A stretch of DNA of 54,903 bases from Chrysochromulina tobinii (taxonomy: Eukaryota; Haptophyta; Prymnesiales; Chrysochromulinaceae). The position numbers and the translations under genes were made by a program. The notes under the pieces were generated by a model. It made no database searches, was not told the origin of the DNA, and saw only the letters and a list, made by a program, of their open reading frames with translations. Positions within the stretch are counted from its first letter, which is position 1. The number at the start of each line of letters is the position of its first letter. This document shows, piece after piece, positions 31,697 through 42,025 of this stretch. Location of the stretch: assembly GCA_001275005.1 (NCBI GenBank), contig JWZX01003338.1, positions 1-54,903 on the forward strand. Reading direction: 5' to 3'.

Positions 31697-32013
31697 AGCT
31701 CCGATGAGCATCAGCATATTGGGCCTCTATGAGTGGGTGAGTTGGTGCCGGGAAAAAATTCGGGTGTCGTTACTATCTCGAGTTCAGACACGTTTTAGAG
31801 ACAGATCTCGACGACTGCTTACATTGTACCATCAAGATGGGGAGGAGCTGCACCAGAGCTGGCACTGGATCAGTGGCAGCTGGTACATGTACTTACAGAA
31901 ACTTGACTCTTTTGGACGACTTCGATCGGAAGCGGACATAACGAGGCCGTCCTCTCCCCAGTTCCCCCTCGTGTGCGGCATCGAGCCATCGACGCGCACC
32001 AGGGCGGTCAGCA
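31697..32013. other. Intergenic region, nothing recognised
   Basis: These 317 bases lie between two plus-strand genes. The region has no coding-like frame of its own and should contain the promoter of the membrane-protein gene. Confidence 0.4.
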
Positions 32014-33014
32014 ATGTACAACTCGTCGACGTGTCCTATCGACTGGCTCGTGAGCGCGGTCCAAACAAACGGGGGGAAGGGAAATGCCACCGGGATCGAT
32101 GGCTGCCCTGACGGATACGGGGAGCTGATCTGCATAGGGAAACAGCTGAACGATCACACAGTCACCTCCGTTATCTTGGCCCTGGCCCTCATGTTCATTT
32201 CGATCTTCATCCTATTGCTCGGCAACGTGCTCTTGCGCCCGACGTTCTTCCTGACCTCCTTCCTGTGCGCGGGTTCGGTCGCCCTCGCGGCCATGCCCAG
32301 CATCGTGTCCAACTTCGTCATGGAAGACAATGCAACATGCCTCACCGTCGGCATGGTGCCCTTGGCCGTGGGTATCATGGCGGGGCTCATCAGCATCTGC
32401 CTTTTCAGAGTTGGCCTGGCGCTACTTGGCGCCGGCGCCGGCGCCGGCTCGGGCTACATTTTCTGGCTTCTCGTTTCGTTATTCGTCCCCATCGGGCCAT
32501 GGAATGTCGAAGTCGGGCCGACCACTCTCATGCACATTGTCTGCATGTTGATCGGCGCCCTGCTCGGCGCCTTCCTCTGCATGTATTGCTACCAGAAGAG
32601 CGTGCTCATCGTCGCCACATCCGCCCTCGGCGCGTTCGGCGTCGTCGCTGCGTCCGCCTTTTTGTTGGCCCACGCCGATGTACGCCACACGCTGCACCAC
32701 GCACGCGCACCAACCGCGCGCCCTCCACTGCCGGAGGTCTCTCTGCTGTCCCTCTCACGGCGCAGCCCGTCTATCCCCGCTCGCAGACGCGCTTCCTCGG
32801 TATTGTGCGCCTGGGTGATCAGATAAGTCCGGACGCGTACATCTTCATTTGGCCGCAGGCGGTCTTCATGTTCGTGCTTTTCCTGTCGGGTGTCTACTTC
32901 CAGTGCAAACGGGCGCGCCCACGGAAGCGTACCGACGACCAGACCACTGGGCTCGCCCTCGCGCGCGTGCGGCTCATCGAAACGAGTCAGACTGCGAGTC
33001 AAGAGGTGAGTTGA
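32014..33014 (+). CDS. Seven-helix membrane protein, TMEM198/DUF4203-like
   Basis: Exon 1 is 32014-32679 and ends before GTACGC; exon 2 most likely starts at 32766 after CACGGCGCAG (phase 0). A second acceptor at 32787 would drop seven residues. The protein of about 304 residues has a short Cys-containing N-terminal head (CPIDW, CPDGYGELIC, N-glycosylation-type sites) and then seven hydrophobic segments, six in exon 1 and the seventh in exon 2 (FIWPQAVFMFVLFLSGVYF). The Gly-rich helix GAGAGAGSGYIFW is typical of TMEM198-like proteins. The basic tail is cytosolic by the positive-inside rule. The stop at 33014 lies inside a perfect donor (GAG then GTGAGT, break after 33005), so a short last exon is likely; one candidate starts at 33108 and gives only two more residues. 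Confidence 0.75.
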
Positions 33015-33030
33015 GTTGAGTTGAGTTGAA
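33005..33030 (+). repeat. GAGTT pentanucleotide microsatellite
   Basis: Four GAGTT-type units directly follow the last splice donor of the membrane-protein gene, so the array probably lies in an intron or in the 3' untranslated region. Confidence 0.8.
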
Positions 33031-33244
33031 GACTTGAAGCTTGAAGTCAGCCCTGGGATGCGACAACGGCGTTCATTAGTGTTGTTTGGTCTTTGTGTTA
33101 CTGATAGAAGGCGTGAAGGGGCCCTAGTCAGAGTGTGGTACTGTGTCTTATCTCAATTGTAACTATTAACACTTCACCAATCACCAAAGAAGGGACAGGA
33201 CTGTGTCTGTTGCGTGTGGTCTGCGTGGTGTGTTCTTCTCTTCT

Positions 33245-33521
33245 ACGCCGCCAGCGCGCGCGCAAGCTCCGCGTCTCATATGGGGTCATGTAAGGTGTGT
33301 GTATTATGAGCGGGCAGTCGAACAGTGGACCGTAACACCGGTTGTCGCGTCTGTCATGGTCTTCAAATTCCCCCACCGCAATTCAGGGGGTCCTGCCAAT
33401 GTGTAGGTAGCTTGGTAAGTTACAACTCTCTCTCTGTCATGGTCTGTCGTGTTATCGTTCACATACTCGTGTACCTTCCACGTAGCACCGTTTGTCGCGT
33501 CTGTCGTGTTAACGTTTACAT
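33245..33521 (+). repeat. Compound dispersed repeat, copy 2, with a nested insert
   Basis: 33245-33355 matches 21036-21140 in the same orientation. The match includes the codons for LRVS(Y/F)GV followed by a TAA stop and then the GTGTGTATT...GCGGGCAGT non-coding tail. The 25 bases at 33331-33355 recur at 33481-33505 with two mismatches and flank a 125-base insert that carries the 65-base repeat shared with 48621-48685. The right copy continues into GTGTTAACGTTTACA as in copy 1 and runs directly into the ATG of the DNA glycosylase gene. Confidence 0.75.
33361..33425 (+). repeat. 65-base repeat, copy A (inverted relative to copy B at 48.6 kb)
   Basis: All 65 bases from CTTCAAATTCCC to AAGTTACAA are identical to the reverse complement of 48621-48685. 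In both places one frame reads FKFPHRNSGGPANV and then a stop. Confidence 0.9.
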
Positions 33522-34511
33522 GTCACACATAACGATGCAAAGCTCGCACCAGAGCTCCCAGAGCTGCATCGCAGGCGGCTGGGGCGACTACCACGACACT
33601 GTGTGGGGCACCCCGATTACTGACAGCACCGAGCTCTTCGGCCAGCTCATGCTCTGCACTCAGCAGTGCGGCATCTCGTGGAACATCGTCTGGAACAAGC
33701 GCCATCACTATAGGCAGGCATTCCATGGGTGGAATATGGCTCGAGTGGCTGCAATGACGGAGGCGGAGATGGACGCGCTGTGTGATAAGGAGGGGCCATG
33801 GGCGGGAAAGGTCATCCAAAATCGCGCCAAGCTCTCCGCGATCATCCACAACGCGCGGCAGTGCCTCGTCATCCACCGAAACACGGCCGGAGGGCTGGCT
33901 GCCTTTCTGTGGCGCTTCGTCGCCGCGCCCGAATCGGAGTCTCCCTTCGCCGTGCGCCTTGCCGGGCTCGCCGAACCCATGGCGGTGACGCCAGACGCAA
34001 TCAACGCGTTTACCGATTGCGAATGCGCAAGCTACTTGCACGCGTTTGGTGCAACGAGTGCGGTCTCGGACCGCCTTTCCGCTGAGATCAAGGGCAAGGG
34101 CCCGAAGCGCGAAGGCGGGATCGCGTACGAGCCGTTCAAGTTCCTTGGGAGCACCACGATCCAGGCCTTCCTGTTGCAGAATGGGCTGCTCAATGGCCAC
34201 GGGCCGCAGTGCGCCAAGAATCCTCGCGCGGGTCCGCTTGGCGCATATGGAGCTCAACATGGCGGGACGTCCTCGCCGCCGTCGTCGAGCGACGACCGAC
34301 GGCCGCCCGCGACGAGAGCGCTTTGTGATACGATGATGGTAGCGACCACGAGAGCTTTGCGCAAGCGTGCACGCGGGGCCGCAGGCAGCGAACACGAGGC
34401 AGACGTCAGTACGAGGACGGCGGCGGTGAGTGAGTGAGCGAGTGCGTGAGTGAGTGGGGCGGGAAGGAGCCTGTTCACACTCTTTTCACAACATAGATTC
34501 GGCGCTGTTGA
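33520..34511 (+). CDS. tag: Tag-type 3-methyladenine DNA glycosylase
   Basis: Tag enzymes remove 3-methyladenine from alkylated DNA in base-excision repair and are mostly bacterial. From ATG 33520, exon 1 runs to 34425. It ends at the donor GTGAGT, and the acceptor TTTTCACAACATAG allows a 5-codon last exon 34497-34511, giving about 306 residues. Without splicing the frame stops at 34437. Family features: CIAGGWGDYHD, WGTPITD, CGISWNIVWNKR, KFLGSTTIQAFL and GLLNGHGPQC. The zinc ligands C/H near the start and H/C near the end are all present. The base-recognition Glu of the E. coli enzyme (Glu38, in LEGQQAG) aligns with Cys here (LCTQQCG), so specificity may differ. A basic Ser/Arg-rich tail could be a nuclear signal. 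A dispersed repeat abuts the ATG. Confidence 0.88.
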
Positions 34512-34616
34512 GCTGCCGTAATTGTAGCCGGCCGGCCGAACCGAGCTGAGGCGGCTCGACTGACCGCGCAGCTGCACCTGCCCTGAGGGGCGCTCGGCAT
34601 CCAATCATCTCCCAAC

Positions 34617-37600
34617 ATGATGAAAAAGGAGTTGGAGGAGATCACAGCGCGAATCGAGGCGACGCTGACACACTACGAGATGATGGAGGAGAATGGTGCT
34701 GACCGCTGGTCCGGCATGCGACGGGACGATCAGGTGGACGCGACACTCGCACAGCTGGCCGAGCACGGGCGAGAGCGTGTCGACGTCGTGCTTATCGCGT
34801 TGCGCGAGGTTGCGACCGAGCGCCAGATGGTTCTGAATGAGCTGCGTGCCCAGCTCGAGGCAGCAAGGTCGGCTGACGACACTGGCCGCGGGCGTGCCGA
34901 CAGCGACGAGAGTGAGGACGCGTCTGCAATGGAGGAGGCGCGGCTGTTCGAGAAGCTTGACCGCCTCGAGGCGATCCAGAGACGCATCCAGACGGCGGGC
35001 GAGCGTCTGCTCGAGTACCAGCGCAAGTCGCAGTCGCAGGCGCTTCTCACCTCGCTGCAGGAGGAAGTGGCGAACCAAAAGGGGCGCCTCGAGAAGTTGA
35101 TGGCGGAGGCGACGGAGCGCGCGGCTCAGCTCGAGGCCAAGACGAGCGCACTCGAGGCCAGCGAGTACGAGGTGGGTCGTCTCACTTTGGATCTGAGAGA
35201 GGTCAAGGAGCGGGCGGCCAAGGCGGGCAAAGAGAAGGAGAGCGAGAAGCTCGAAAAGGAAAAGGCCGAGCGCGAGGCTCTCGAGGCGGCGCAGAAGGAG
35301 CGCGACGTGCTCCAGAAGCTGTGCAACAAGCTCAAGGCCGAGCGCGACGAGCTCAAGGGGCAGCTCGACTCAATCTCGATCTCGATCTCGGAGGCCACCT
35401 CTCCGAGCCCACCTCGACCGGTTTCGTGCGACCACGCGTTCTCGTATGAGTGGGCCCTCGAGAGCTCAGAGGGCTTCGGGCGCCACGTCGAGGAGCTGCG
35501 GGAGCTCGGCCGCTCGCTCGGCGCCCAGCTGCGGGAGCACGCAGCGCTGACCATTGAATCCGAGGAATCGCTCACCACGGCGCTTGCCAGTGGCTTCGAT
35601 GCGGCGGCTCGCGCGCACACTGCGATCGTCGCGGCCGTCGAAGCTGAGCGTGACGAGCTCAAGGCACAGCTGGCCACGCGCCCGGCGAGTGCGCCGAGAG
35701 CCGGTGACGACCCACCGCCGTCGACACCCCATTCCTCGCGGCCTGGCTCTGCAGGGGCCCAGCCGCCGAACTTTCGCGCCTCGAAGATGGCGCGTGCGGT
35801 CAGCTTGCTCAAGGCGGACTCGATGCGTGCTTCGGCGCGCGGCAGCGCGGGCCTCGAGTCCGAGCTGCAACGCACGCAGTATGCGCTGATCAGCGCGAAG
35901 CAGGAGCTCCAGCAGGAGCTGACGAAACTTGACGAAGCCCGCGCCAGCCTGCTCGAGGCGAGGCAGCAGCTCGCTGAGTTGAGCGCGATGGCCGACGAGC
36001 AGCGCGCTGCGGCCGCTGCGGACCTCGAGGCTGCGCAGGCAGCCATCAAGCAGGCGATCGCCGACGCGGCTGCCGCGCGCAAGCAGGCGTCGGCCAACGA
36101 GCAGGGCGACGCGCACACAGCCGAGGACGCCGCCGCGGCCGCCGCGGCGGTTGCACAGGCACGGCTGGAGGCGGAGCGGCTTGAGCAGGCGCTGACCCAT
36201 GCAGAGGCGCAGGCGCGAGAGGCCCGCAGGCAGGCAGAGGCGGAGCGGGCCGCCAAGCTCGCTGCACTCGACGGCCGGATGGAGGCGACGCTCGTGCCGC
36301 AGCCGGAAGGTGCGCTCAGTACGGCGCTCGACCCGGAGGCCGCGTCGGCGCTGGCGCTGCTGCACAAGGCGCGTTCGGGCCAGTTCACGGACAAGCTGCA
36401 GCAGGCGCAGCGCATCAAACGGCTCGAGGAGGCGCACGCGGCAGCATTGGCCGAGCTCAAAGAGGAATCGAACGAGCTTGAGCGCAGCGCACAGGCCGAG
36501 TGGTGGGTGGCGGCCATCTGCAAGCGAGCCCTGAGCGCCGAGCTCAAGAGCTGCGAGGCGCTCGTGCTCACAACGGCGCTCGCGCAGCAGGGCGGCGGGG
36601 CGGCGGCTGCAGCTGCCGAGGCGGCCAAGTCGAGGGCCGAAGCCGCCGAGGCCGAGAGCGTAACGGCCAAGCAGGCGGCTGACGAGGCGTGGAAGGCGGC
36701 TCGGTTACTCGAGGGCGAGCTCGAGGCGGCAAACGCGCGCTGGGGCAAGCTGCAAGAGCAGCTCAAGGCTCAGGCCCTCGAGAAGGCGCAGCTGGCGAAG
36801 CAGCTCGACGAGGCGGGCGAGCTCCAGAAGGCGCTCGAGGCGCAGCGCGACGACCTCACGCGCACGCGCGACGAGCAAAAGGCAGTGCTGCGCAAGCTTG
36901 AGGAGGAAAAGGAGCGCGCGGGGGGCGAGCAGCTCGTGAACGCTCGTGCTGAGCTCGAGCGGCTGCGCAAGGCGAGCAGCGCCGAGCGCAAGGCGAGCGC
37001 GGAGCAGCTAGCCCAACTGAACGTGCAGCACGCGCTCGAGTTGTCAGAGGCGCAGAAGGCGAGCGCGGCGGCGCTTGCAAACGCCGACGAGCGGATCGAG
37101 CGTGCGGTGGCCGCGCGCATGAGGATGCTCGACGACCAGATGGCAGCCGAGGCGGCCGTGCACGAGGCGCTCACCCGTGAGCTGGCGGCTGCCGACACGG
37201 CGCGCCACGTGGCGGAGGATGCTCTCGAGGACGCTCGCCAAGCAGCCGCTGAGGAGCGTCTGGCGCTGCAGGAGGCGATGCTCTCGCTCGACGCGGCGCA
37301 CGAGGCGAAGCTCATGAGTGCGACCCACGCGCTGCAAGTCTCGAGCGAGGTGCCACTCGCCGATGCGAAGCGAGCGGCGCGGAAGGCGGCCACGCGCATC
37401 GGCGCGCTGGAGGCAGAGCTCGAGCAGCTCAAGACAGCGCTCATGACGAGCCTGCTGCCGCCCACTGCGAACGCCACCTTCCTCACTGAGAGCGATCCGC
37501 CGATCGTCATCGACCCGCCCGTCGCCTCAGCCCCGCCCATGGGCGGTTCCCCCATCGTGGGCTCCGTCGGCGGGCTCGGTCGGTCGCTCGATGGGTTTGC

Positions 37601-39326
37601 AAGCACCGTCGAGGACGACGGCTGGGGCGACGTGCCGCCGCCGCCTCAAGGGAGCTATGCGTCGGGTCAGGGCAGCAACACGGCGAGTGGCGTGTACGAC
37701 GGGCGCGACGAGCGGCCACGCTGGCGCCCATCGGGCCAGCTACCGCTCGAGATGCCCGCCGCTGTCGCGCTGCTCGAGCGCACGCAGCGCCAGCTCCTCG
37801 AGGTGTCCGATCTCATGGTCTACGAGCGAGGCGTCCTCTTGGGCAGCGCCGTCGCGGGCGTCGCCGCCGCGGCTGCCAATGCCGCGGCTAAGGCGGACGC
37901 TCTCGAGCAGCTGAGCTCAGTGAGTGCGGTAGGGGCCACCGCGGCGGGGGCGGCACCTCCTGCACCTCCGGGCTCGCGCGGCGGCTTCGCCAGTTTGAGC
38001 GTCGCGAGTGCGGTAGGTGCGGGGGCGCGGGTGGCGTGGCTGCTGCGTGAGGGCATTGGACACACGGATGCGTTTGGCATCCGCGGCGCTGTGCGCCCAG
38101 CCACCAAACCGCTCGACACAGCGCAGCTGCAAAGGGTGCTGCGCGCCCTGTTTGCCCAGCAGCGCGCGCTCAGCTCCCAGGCGGCGCTTGGGAATTGGGA
38201 GCTGCTCGGCGCCATGGCCCTGCTCAGGCCGCGCCAGAAGCGGCTGCAGGCACTGCACGCGAGCCTTCTTGCCGAGCTCCGAGGCGAGGGCGGGGGCGAG
38301 GCGGCCGGCACTGGCAACCCTGACGCGGCACTGGCACCAGCATCAGCACGCATCGCACTCACGGATCGTCGGCGCGCAGAGCTCGATGCGCAGCTCCCTC
38401 GCATCGCCGCACTCGCGTCACAGCGCGAACAGCAACGCGAGTGGTGCGCCCAGGTCTGGGTGCTGCGTCGGCAGGCCGTCAGGGCCGTGGGTGCGCGTGT
38501 GATGAGCCAGGCCGTCTATGCTCTCACGAAGCTCACCGACGCGGCCAATGTGCAGCCTGTGGGCGCAGGGCTGCTTTCGAGGCCTGGCTCGGCCGCTCGC
38601 GCGTCCTCGGCACGCGCCGCGGCCTCCCCGCGACTGAAAAAGCGCGACGCGCTGGCCGCGGCCATCTTCGCCGACCCGCCCGTGCTCCCGTTTGTGCTCC
38701 CTGCCGACGGGGGCGAGTTTGGCTCCCTCGCGCACGGGCTGGAGTCCTTGGGCGCCAAGGACGGCTTTGCCACTCGAACGCACTCGGTCGTAGTCCAAGG
38801 CACCCAATCCGAAGCTCTGCGGCGCAACTCTCCGAGCCGCAACGGAGGCGGCACCGACGACGAGGCGCTCGCTGGGCTCTTCGGCGGCGCTGCGGAGGTG
38901 TGGGGCAAAGGGGAGGGTCTCAAGACCGAGGTCATGCAGCGCATCTGCGTGGCAGCCCAACACTGGCCGACCGACTTTGGGCGTCTGGGCGCGCGGCTAC
39001 AACGGCAGGTGATCGCCGAGGCGGTGCAATACTGCCTGACGGGCGCCACGCACCATGCCCAGTTGCTCGGGCGTGAACCCATGGCAGAGAGCGCTCCTGC
39101 CCACGCCGCCCATCCGAACAATGATCTCCGCGCCCGAGCTCCGAGCTCTGCGCCGCCCAGATCCGCGCCTCTAGAGTCTCAAGGCACCCGGCTTGTGCGG
39201 CCGACTGTGCTGCTTGCACGACCGACCACCGCACCGCCGTCGGCCGCGCCACCCGCGCTCCCGAGCACCTTCCGCGAGAGCCGCGCGAGCGCGCGCAGCG
39301 GCGGCGGTGGTGTGAGGCGGCCGTGA
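34617..39326 (+). CDS. Large coiled-coil protein
   Basis: A single exon of 1569 residues, starting at the ATG just after CCCAAC. Almost the whole of residues 1-950 is heptad-like, rich in Ala/Glu/Lys/Arg/Leu, broken by a linker at about 255-300 and a Ser/Pro-rich linker at about 360-390. Residues about 970-1060 are Gly/Pro/Ser-rich. A second, less charged helical region (about 1040-1280) contains RVLRALFAQQRALSSQ and RQKRLQALHASLLAEL. The C-terminal 150 residues are disordered and basic. There is no motor, kinase or membrane segment. The layout suits a centrosomal, basal-body or cytoskeletal scaffold. This is inference; long coiled coils match many unrelated proteins by composition alone. Confidence 0.8.
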   Translation: MMKKELEEITARIEATLTHYEMMEENGADRWSGMRRDDQVDATLAQLAEHGRERVDVVLIALREVATERQMVLNELRAQLEAARSADDTGRGRADSDESEDASAMEEARLFEKLDRLEAIQRRIQTAGERLLEYQRKSQSQALLTSLQEEVANQKGRLEKLMAEATERAAQLEAKTSALEASEYEVGRLTLDLREVKERAAKAGKEKESEKLEKEKAEREALEAAQKERDVLQKLCNKLKAERDELKGQLDSISISISEATSPSPPRPVSCDHAFSYEWALESSEGFGRHVEELRELGRSLGAQLREHAALTIESEESLTTALASGFDAAARAHTAIVAAVEAERDELKAQLATRPASAPRAGDDPPPSTPHSSRPGSAGAQPPNFRASKMARAVSLLKADSMRASARGSAGLESELQRTQYALISAKQELQQELTKLDEARASLLEARQQLAELSAMADEQRAAAAADLEAAQAAIKQAIADAAAARKQASANEQGDAHTAEDAAAAAAAVAQARLEAERLEQALTHAEAQAREARRQAEAERAAKLAALDGRMEATLVPQPEGALSTALDPEAASALALLHKARSGQFTDKLQQAQRIKRLEEAHAAALAELKEESNELERSAQAEWWVAAICKRALSAELKSCEALVLTTALAQQGGGAAAAAAEAAKSRAEAAEAESVTAKQAADEAWKAARLLEGELEAANARWGKLQEQLKAQALEKAQLAKQLDEAGELQKALEAQRDDLTRTRDEQKAVLRKLEEEKERAGGEQLVNARAELERLRKASSAERKASAEQLAQLNVQHALELSEAQKASAAALANADERIERAVAARMRMLDDQMAAEAAVHEALTRELAAADTARHVAEDALEDARQAAAEERLALQEAMLSLDAAHEAKLMSATHALQVSSEVPLADAKRAARKAATRIGALEAELEQLKTALMTSLLPPTANATFLTESDPPIVIDPPVASAPPMGGSPIVGSVGGLGRSLDGFASTVEDDGWGDVPPPPQGSYASGQGSNTASGVYDGRDERPRWRPSGQLPLEMPAAVALLERTQRQLLEVSDLMVYERGVLLGSAVAGVAAAAANAAAKADALEQLSSVSAVGATAAGAAPPAPPGSRGGFASLSVASAVGAGARVAWLLREGIGHTDAFGIRGAVRPATKPLDTAQLQRVLRALFAQQRALSSQAALGNWELLGAMALLRPRQKRLQALHASLLAELRGEGGGEAAGTGNPDAALAPASARIALTDRRRAELDAQLPRIAALASQREQQREWCAQVWVLRRQAVRAVGARVMSQAVYALTKLTDAANVQPVGAGLLSRPGSAARASSARAAASPRLKKRDALAAAIFADPPVLPFVLPADGGEFGSLAHGLESLGAKDGFATRTHSVVVQGTQSEALRRNSPSRNGGGTDDEALAGLFGGAAEVWGKGEGLKTEVMQRICVAAQHWPTDFGRLGARLQRQVIAEAVQYCLTGATHHAQLLGREPMAESAPAHAAHPNNDLRARAPSSAPPRSAPLESQGTRLVRPTVLLARPTTAPPSAAPPALPSTFRESRASARSGGGGVRRP

Positions 39327-39761
39327 CGCTCGCGCTAACAGCCTACAGCGCCCGCGGATGCGGCTGCCCTCTCTTAACAGCTCTCAACTGACGAGAACAA
39401 ATACGACGTTTTTTAGGTAGGACTGAGGAACTGTTTGCATAATGTATACCTACCAAAGTCGCAGCCTTTTCCCAGCGCCGCTACTAGAAGTATTAGTATA
39501 ATACTTAACTTAGTATAACACCAAACTCCAAAGTCTACTGTAAGACAAACGCGAAACGGCAGTGGGAAGAAATTACGATGAACGCGACAAATCCAGCTAG
39601 TTTTAGCGCATGGACCTCGAAGCAGAGTTCGGTTGGAAACCTGAAATAAAGTGAGTTTGTGTAGGAACTTGTGTTGAGAAAGGCAGCTCGAACGAAAGTA
39701 ACGGCAGAATTGGAGCGCACCCGGCTTGGAAGCGCTCGACTCCCGGGCTGCACGAAGCGGT
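39327..39761. other. A/T-rich intergenic region
   Basis: These 435 bases are far poorer in GC than the neighbouring genes, especially 39480-39520 (TAGTATAATACTTAACTTAG). They should include the coiled-coil gene terminator region and the MAP kinase promoter. No coding frame is supported. Confidence 0.5.
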
Positions 39762-41093
39762 ATGGCGTCAATCGACGTCAAAGGACTTGCATTGGGCTTC
39801 ACTTTACCGCCACGGTACGAGGCCAAGAAGATGGTCGGCAAGGGCGCTTTTGGTGTGCTCATCTCGGCCTTTGACCACGAGGAGAACGGCCCGGTGGCCA
39901 TCAAGAAGGTCTGCCTGAGCGGCGCCATGGGCTGGGACCGGCATGAGGCCAAGAGCCTGATCCGTGAGCTGAAGCTGCTCCAGCACTTTGACCACGAGAA
40001 CATTATGCGCCTGCGAGACCTGCTCGTTCCGGCGGGAATGATGCCAGCCGGCAGCAGCTGCATCATGGCGGGACCCTCATCGTCCTTCTCCGAGGTGTAC
40101 ATGGTGCAGGACCTGATGGCGACCGACTTGCACTACATCATTCAGTCGGCCGCTCGCGGCAAGCAGCCTATGACCCCGGAGCACATCCAGTACTTCACGT
40201 ACCAGCTGCTTCGGGGCCTCAAGGCCATCCACTCGGCAAGGGTGCTGCACCGCGACCTGAAGCCGTCCAACCTACTGATCAACAAGGACTGCGAGCTGCG
40301 CATCTGCGACTTTGGGCTCGCGCGCGGCGTCGACTTTGACCCAGCACACGCGGCACAACTCACCGAGTACGTTGTGACGCGATGGTACCGCGCGCCCGAG
40401 CTGCTCACTGGCAATGAGACGTACGGGCCGGCGATCGACATGTGGTCAGTCGGGTGCATCCTGGCGGAGATGCTCTCGGCGCTGCAGCCGGGCAATGTGG
40501 GCGACAAGGCGGCCCTCTTCCCGGGCACTGACGTGCTCGCCACCCTCAAGTTGATCATAGGATCGCTCGGCGCGCCATCCGACCTGAGCTTCATAGACAA
40601 CGCCAAGGCTGTCGCCTACATCCAGGCACTCAGCCGTACATTGGCGCCGCCCGTGCCGCTCGAGGCGCGCTACCCGGGCGCGCCCCCGCTTGCGCTCGAT
40701 CTGCTCAAGCGGCTGCTGCTGCTCGAGCCTTCCAAACGGCCGAACGCTGTCGAGGCGCTCGAGCACCCGTTTCTGGCCTCGTTGCATGCTTGCAATGAGG
40801 AGCCGAGCGCGCCGGCCTTCGACTTTGCATTCGAGGCGGCGTCGGACGAGGCGCTGCAGGGGCTGCTCGACGAGGAGATCCGGCGCTTCCAGCCAGACGC
40901 GCCCACCACGCCCTCGCCGCCCGCGCCCCACCCACCGCTGCTCGCGCCCTCAACCCCGGGTGGTGGCGTGCTAGACTCTCCGTTGGAGACGCAGTCGGGC
41001 GCGGCCACAGCTGCCGCTGATAAGCCCTTCGACGCGCCACGCCCCGAGACCAGAAAGCGCGGGAGCGACCAGATTGCGCGCAGCCCGGGCTGA
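39762..41093 (+). CDS. MAP kinase (TEY type)
   Basis: A single exon of 443 residues. The kinase domain spans about residues 20-345. It has the Gly loop GKGAFGVL, the VAIKKV Lys, RELKLLQHF, the catalytic loop HRDLKPSNLLIN, DFGLAR, the activation-loop dual phosphorylation motif TEY followed by VVTRWYRAPE, and the family insert region LFPGTDVL. TEY marks the ERK-like group, activated by a MAP kinase kinase. An extra Gly/Ser-containing insertion lies between two N-lobe strands (PAGMMPAGSSCIMAGPS). A likely docking surface follows the domain, and the last 90 residues are a Pro-rich, disordered extension absent from short ERKs. Acts in cytosol and nucleus on Ser/Thr-Pro sites. Confidence 0.93.
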   Translation: MASIDVKGLALGFTLPPRYEAKKMVGKGAFGVLISAFDHEENGPVAIKKVCLSGAMGWDRHEAKSLIRELKLLQHFDHENIMRLRDLLVPAGMMPAGSSCIMAGPSSSFSEVYMVQDLMATDLHYIIQSAARGKQPMTPEHIQYFTYQLLRGLKAIHSARVLHRDLKPSNLLINKDCELRICDFGLARGVDFDPAHAAQLTEYVVTRWYRAPELLTGNETYGPAIDMWSVGCILAEMLSALQPGNVGDKAALFPGTDVLATLKLIIGSLGAPSDLSFIDNAKAVAYIQALSRTLAPPVPLEARYPGAPPLALDLLKRLLLLEPSKRPNAVEALEHPFLASLHACNEEPSAPAFDFAFEAASDEALQGLLDEEIRRFQPDAPTTPSPPAPHPPLLAPSTPGGGVLDSPLETQSGAATAAADKPFDAPRPETRKRGSDQIARSPG

Positions 41094-42025
41094 GATGCTC
41101 GGGCGCGAGCCACAGGGCACGAAGCCGCGCGAAACAAGTTAAGACCTCTCTCGTGTGTGCGCTGTGTGAGTGTATACCGAGCCGTGACTGACGCGTGTGC
41201 GTGACTGTCCCGCGAGCTGTGAGCAGTGCCACCTCCTGCGTGCCCGGACACGGGCCTGCATGATGTGCCACTGAACCGCTATTTAATCGTCCTTGAAAAA
41301 TCGGCGCGCCCCCCGGCCGCCGTTGCCGCCGCCGGTAGCTCGGTCGGCACGCGCTCGGTCCGTCGTGGTCGGGCGCCCGCGGCCCGGGCCGCCCCGCCCG
41401 GCCCGCCCACGCGCCGCGGCCCGCCCCCCGGTCCAGAGTGACCGGCAGACCCGGGCGCGGGTCCGACCGGCCGGCGCGCGTTCTGCGAGGGGCGGCGCCG
41501 CAAAGATGCTTTTCGATTCAGCAGCCGCGCGGCGGCCCGCGCGGCCCCCAGCGGGGCTCACGAGCTTCAACATACACTCGACTCGGCACTCGGCACGTCG
41601 GAACGATACGGACGTGCGCCGCGCATCCGATTGGCCATCCGATTCTCCGCACCGCCGCGGGTCACGTGTAAGGAATAAAAACGCGGTCGCGAGCGGTCGC
41701 GATCATACGCGAACGTGGCGTGTCATACTACATACATTATAGTCATTTACTGACGCACTCAACTGAACATACGCAACAGGTAGGGGTCTCAGGGTACAGC
41801 AGGGGGATTCAGCAGGGGGGGTGTAGCGACGCGTCTAGAGGCGCGCAGGCGGACAACGAAATGCATCGATCGTCCAATTTTCCATCGCGCAACGGGTCGT
41901 CGTTTCCTGCACATCTGCCGCTGTCCGACGCCGCGGGGTCCAGCAGCCGCACCGCGCAGTTGCATCACCTGAGAGATGATCTCGGATCTCCACCACACCG
42001 CGTGCTCCACACTGAGAGCGCGTGC
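41094..42025. other. Intergenic region between convergent genes, with an extreme GC island
   Basis: The 932 bases between the MAP kinase stop and the GT77 stop contain an extreme GC island at about 41305-41510, with long runs of C and G that could form G-quadruplex or hairpin structures. A more A/T-rich part follows (41690-41790). Open frames across the island look like composition artefacts. No gene is supported. Confidence 0.5.

Noticed and set aside
35126-36766. 546-residue minus-strand open frame inside the coiled-coil gene
   Set aside because: Poly-Ser/Ala translation is the antisense of Glu/Ala-rich coiled-coil codons; no domain or start context.
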